Assembly (NCBI RefSeq): GCF_001420995.1
Contig: NZ_CP012184.1
Location: 3,580,501 to 3,644,500 of the forward strand
Length of the DNA: 64,000 nt
Direction of reading: 5' to 3'
From: Pseudonocardia sp. EC080619-01
GTDB taxonomy: Bacteria; Actinomycetota; Actinomycetes; Mycobacteriales; Pseudonocardiaceae
Shown here: positions 63,584 through 64,000 of the stretch, piece by piece
How positions within the stretch are numbered: position 1 is the stretch's first letter
Layout: the number at the start of each line of letters is the position of its first letter
The notes under the pieces: generated by a model
Told to the model about the DNA's origin: nothing
What the model saw: only the letters and a program-made list of their open reading frames with translations
Database searches by the model: none
Program-made: the position numbers and the translations under genes

Positions 63584-64000
63584 GACGCCTCCCCGAAGGT
63601 CACCGGCAGCCGTTTGATGCCGTTGATGAAGTTGCCCGCCAGCCAGACGGGTTCGCCGACCGACAGGTCCGGCACCCGGGTCAGCAGCTCGCCGAACAGC
63701 GACCGCAGCTGCATCCGGGCCAGGTGGCTGCCCAGGCAGAAGTGCGGCCCGCCCCCGCCGAAGCCGACGTGCGGGTTCTCCGCGCGGGTGACGTCGAACG
63801 CGTGCGGGTCGGCGAAGACGGACTCGTCGCGGTTGCCCGAGTGGTAGAACATCACGACCCGCTCGCCCTCGGCGATCCGCTGCCCGCGGATCTCGGTGTC
63901 GCGCGTCGCCGTCCGCCGGAAGGTGAGCACCGGGCTCGCCCAGCGCACGAACTCCTCGACCGCTGGCCCGATCCGGTCGTCGAACTCCTCGACGAGCAGC
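63580..64000 (-). CDS. Cytochrome P450, C-terminal part (truncated by window edge)
   Basis: Only the last 139 residues are in the window; the gene continues past 64000. The Glu-Glu-Phe-Val-Arg K-helix motif and the haem loop Phe-Gly-Gly-Gly-Gly-Pro-His-Phe-Cys-Leu-Gly are present. The tail Phe-Ile-Asn-Gly-Ile-Lys-Arg-Leu-Pro closely resembles that of the P450 at 47352-48635, suggesting the same CYP124/125/142-like clan. It is translationally coupled to the F420 oxidoreductase. Confidence 0.92.
   Translation of the reverse strand, partial: LLVEEFDDRIGPAVEEFVRWASPVLTFRRTATRDTEIRGQRIAEGERVVMFYHSGNRDESVFADPHAFDVTRAENPHVGFGGGGPHFCLGSHLARMQLRSLFGELLTRVPDLSVGEPVWLAGNFINGIKRLPVTFGEAS

Overview
This 64 kb window is chromosomal DNA from a very high-GC actinobacterium, most likely a Pseudonocardia or close relative (order Pseudonocardiales). 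The inference rests on strong G/C third-position bias, a 14-gene nuo operon followed by a polyprenyl diphosphate synthase, a DUF222/HNH gene behind a mycobacterial-type SOS box, mycothiol- and F420-type enzymes, and the order rpmG-hadA-hadB-tRNA-Trp-secE-nusG-rplK-rplA also found in Mycobacterium. hadC is missing from that block, which fits a genus without mycolic acids. The genus is an inference, not a database result.

Layout. 1-1346: non-coding, repeat-rich leader ending in a Rex-type operator. 1347-18484: nuoA to nuoN (complex I) plus a menaquinone side-chain synthase. 18731-20026: LexA-box/HNH endonuclease gene. 20278-22585: RarD-type permease and a sunset-domain membrane protein. 22658-25674: korAB 2-oxoacid:ferredoxin oxidoreductase. 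25801-30213: crotonase-fold protein, HtpX protease, amidase, YajQ. 30312-33453: tRNA-Tyr and AraC, AHSA1, ArsR and mycothiol-dependent-type genes. 33459-36994: ethanolamine permease and ammonia-lyase. 37423-45464: a secreted small protein, hydrolases, patatin, methyltransferase, serine hydrolase, TenA and small hypotheticals. 45675-48635: an acyl-CoA synthetase, frameshifted as given, coupled to a P450. 48777-51217: zinc-starvation island with a Zur-like box. 51340-55607: tRNA-Thr, tRNA-Met, zinc-type L33, HadAB, tRNA-Trp, SecE, NusG, L11, L1. 55684-64000: CoA-transferase, SCP2 protein, two-component pair, then an oxidative cluster (NDMA-type alcohol dehydrogenase, R2-like ligand-binding oxidase, MpaB-family oxygenase, F420 LLM oxidoreductase, P450 cut by the window edge).

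How it fits together. Complex I and the polyprenyl synthase link NADH oxidation to menaquinone, and the Rex site would couple the operon to the NADH/NAD ratio. The Zur-like box lies between Mrf-rpmF and a four-gene set of nearly cysteine-free ribosomal proteins; the cysteine-bearing L33 counterpart sits 1.3 kb downstream. The eut genes and KorAB feed carbon and electrons into central metabolism. No defence island, CRISPR array, prophage or insertion sequence was seen. The most notable signals are regulatory (Rex, LexA and Zur boxes, a periodic TGTGCGG array, a 16-codon upstream ORF coupled to secE) and contextual (ADH-R2lox-MpaB).
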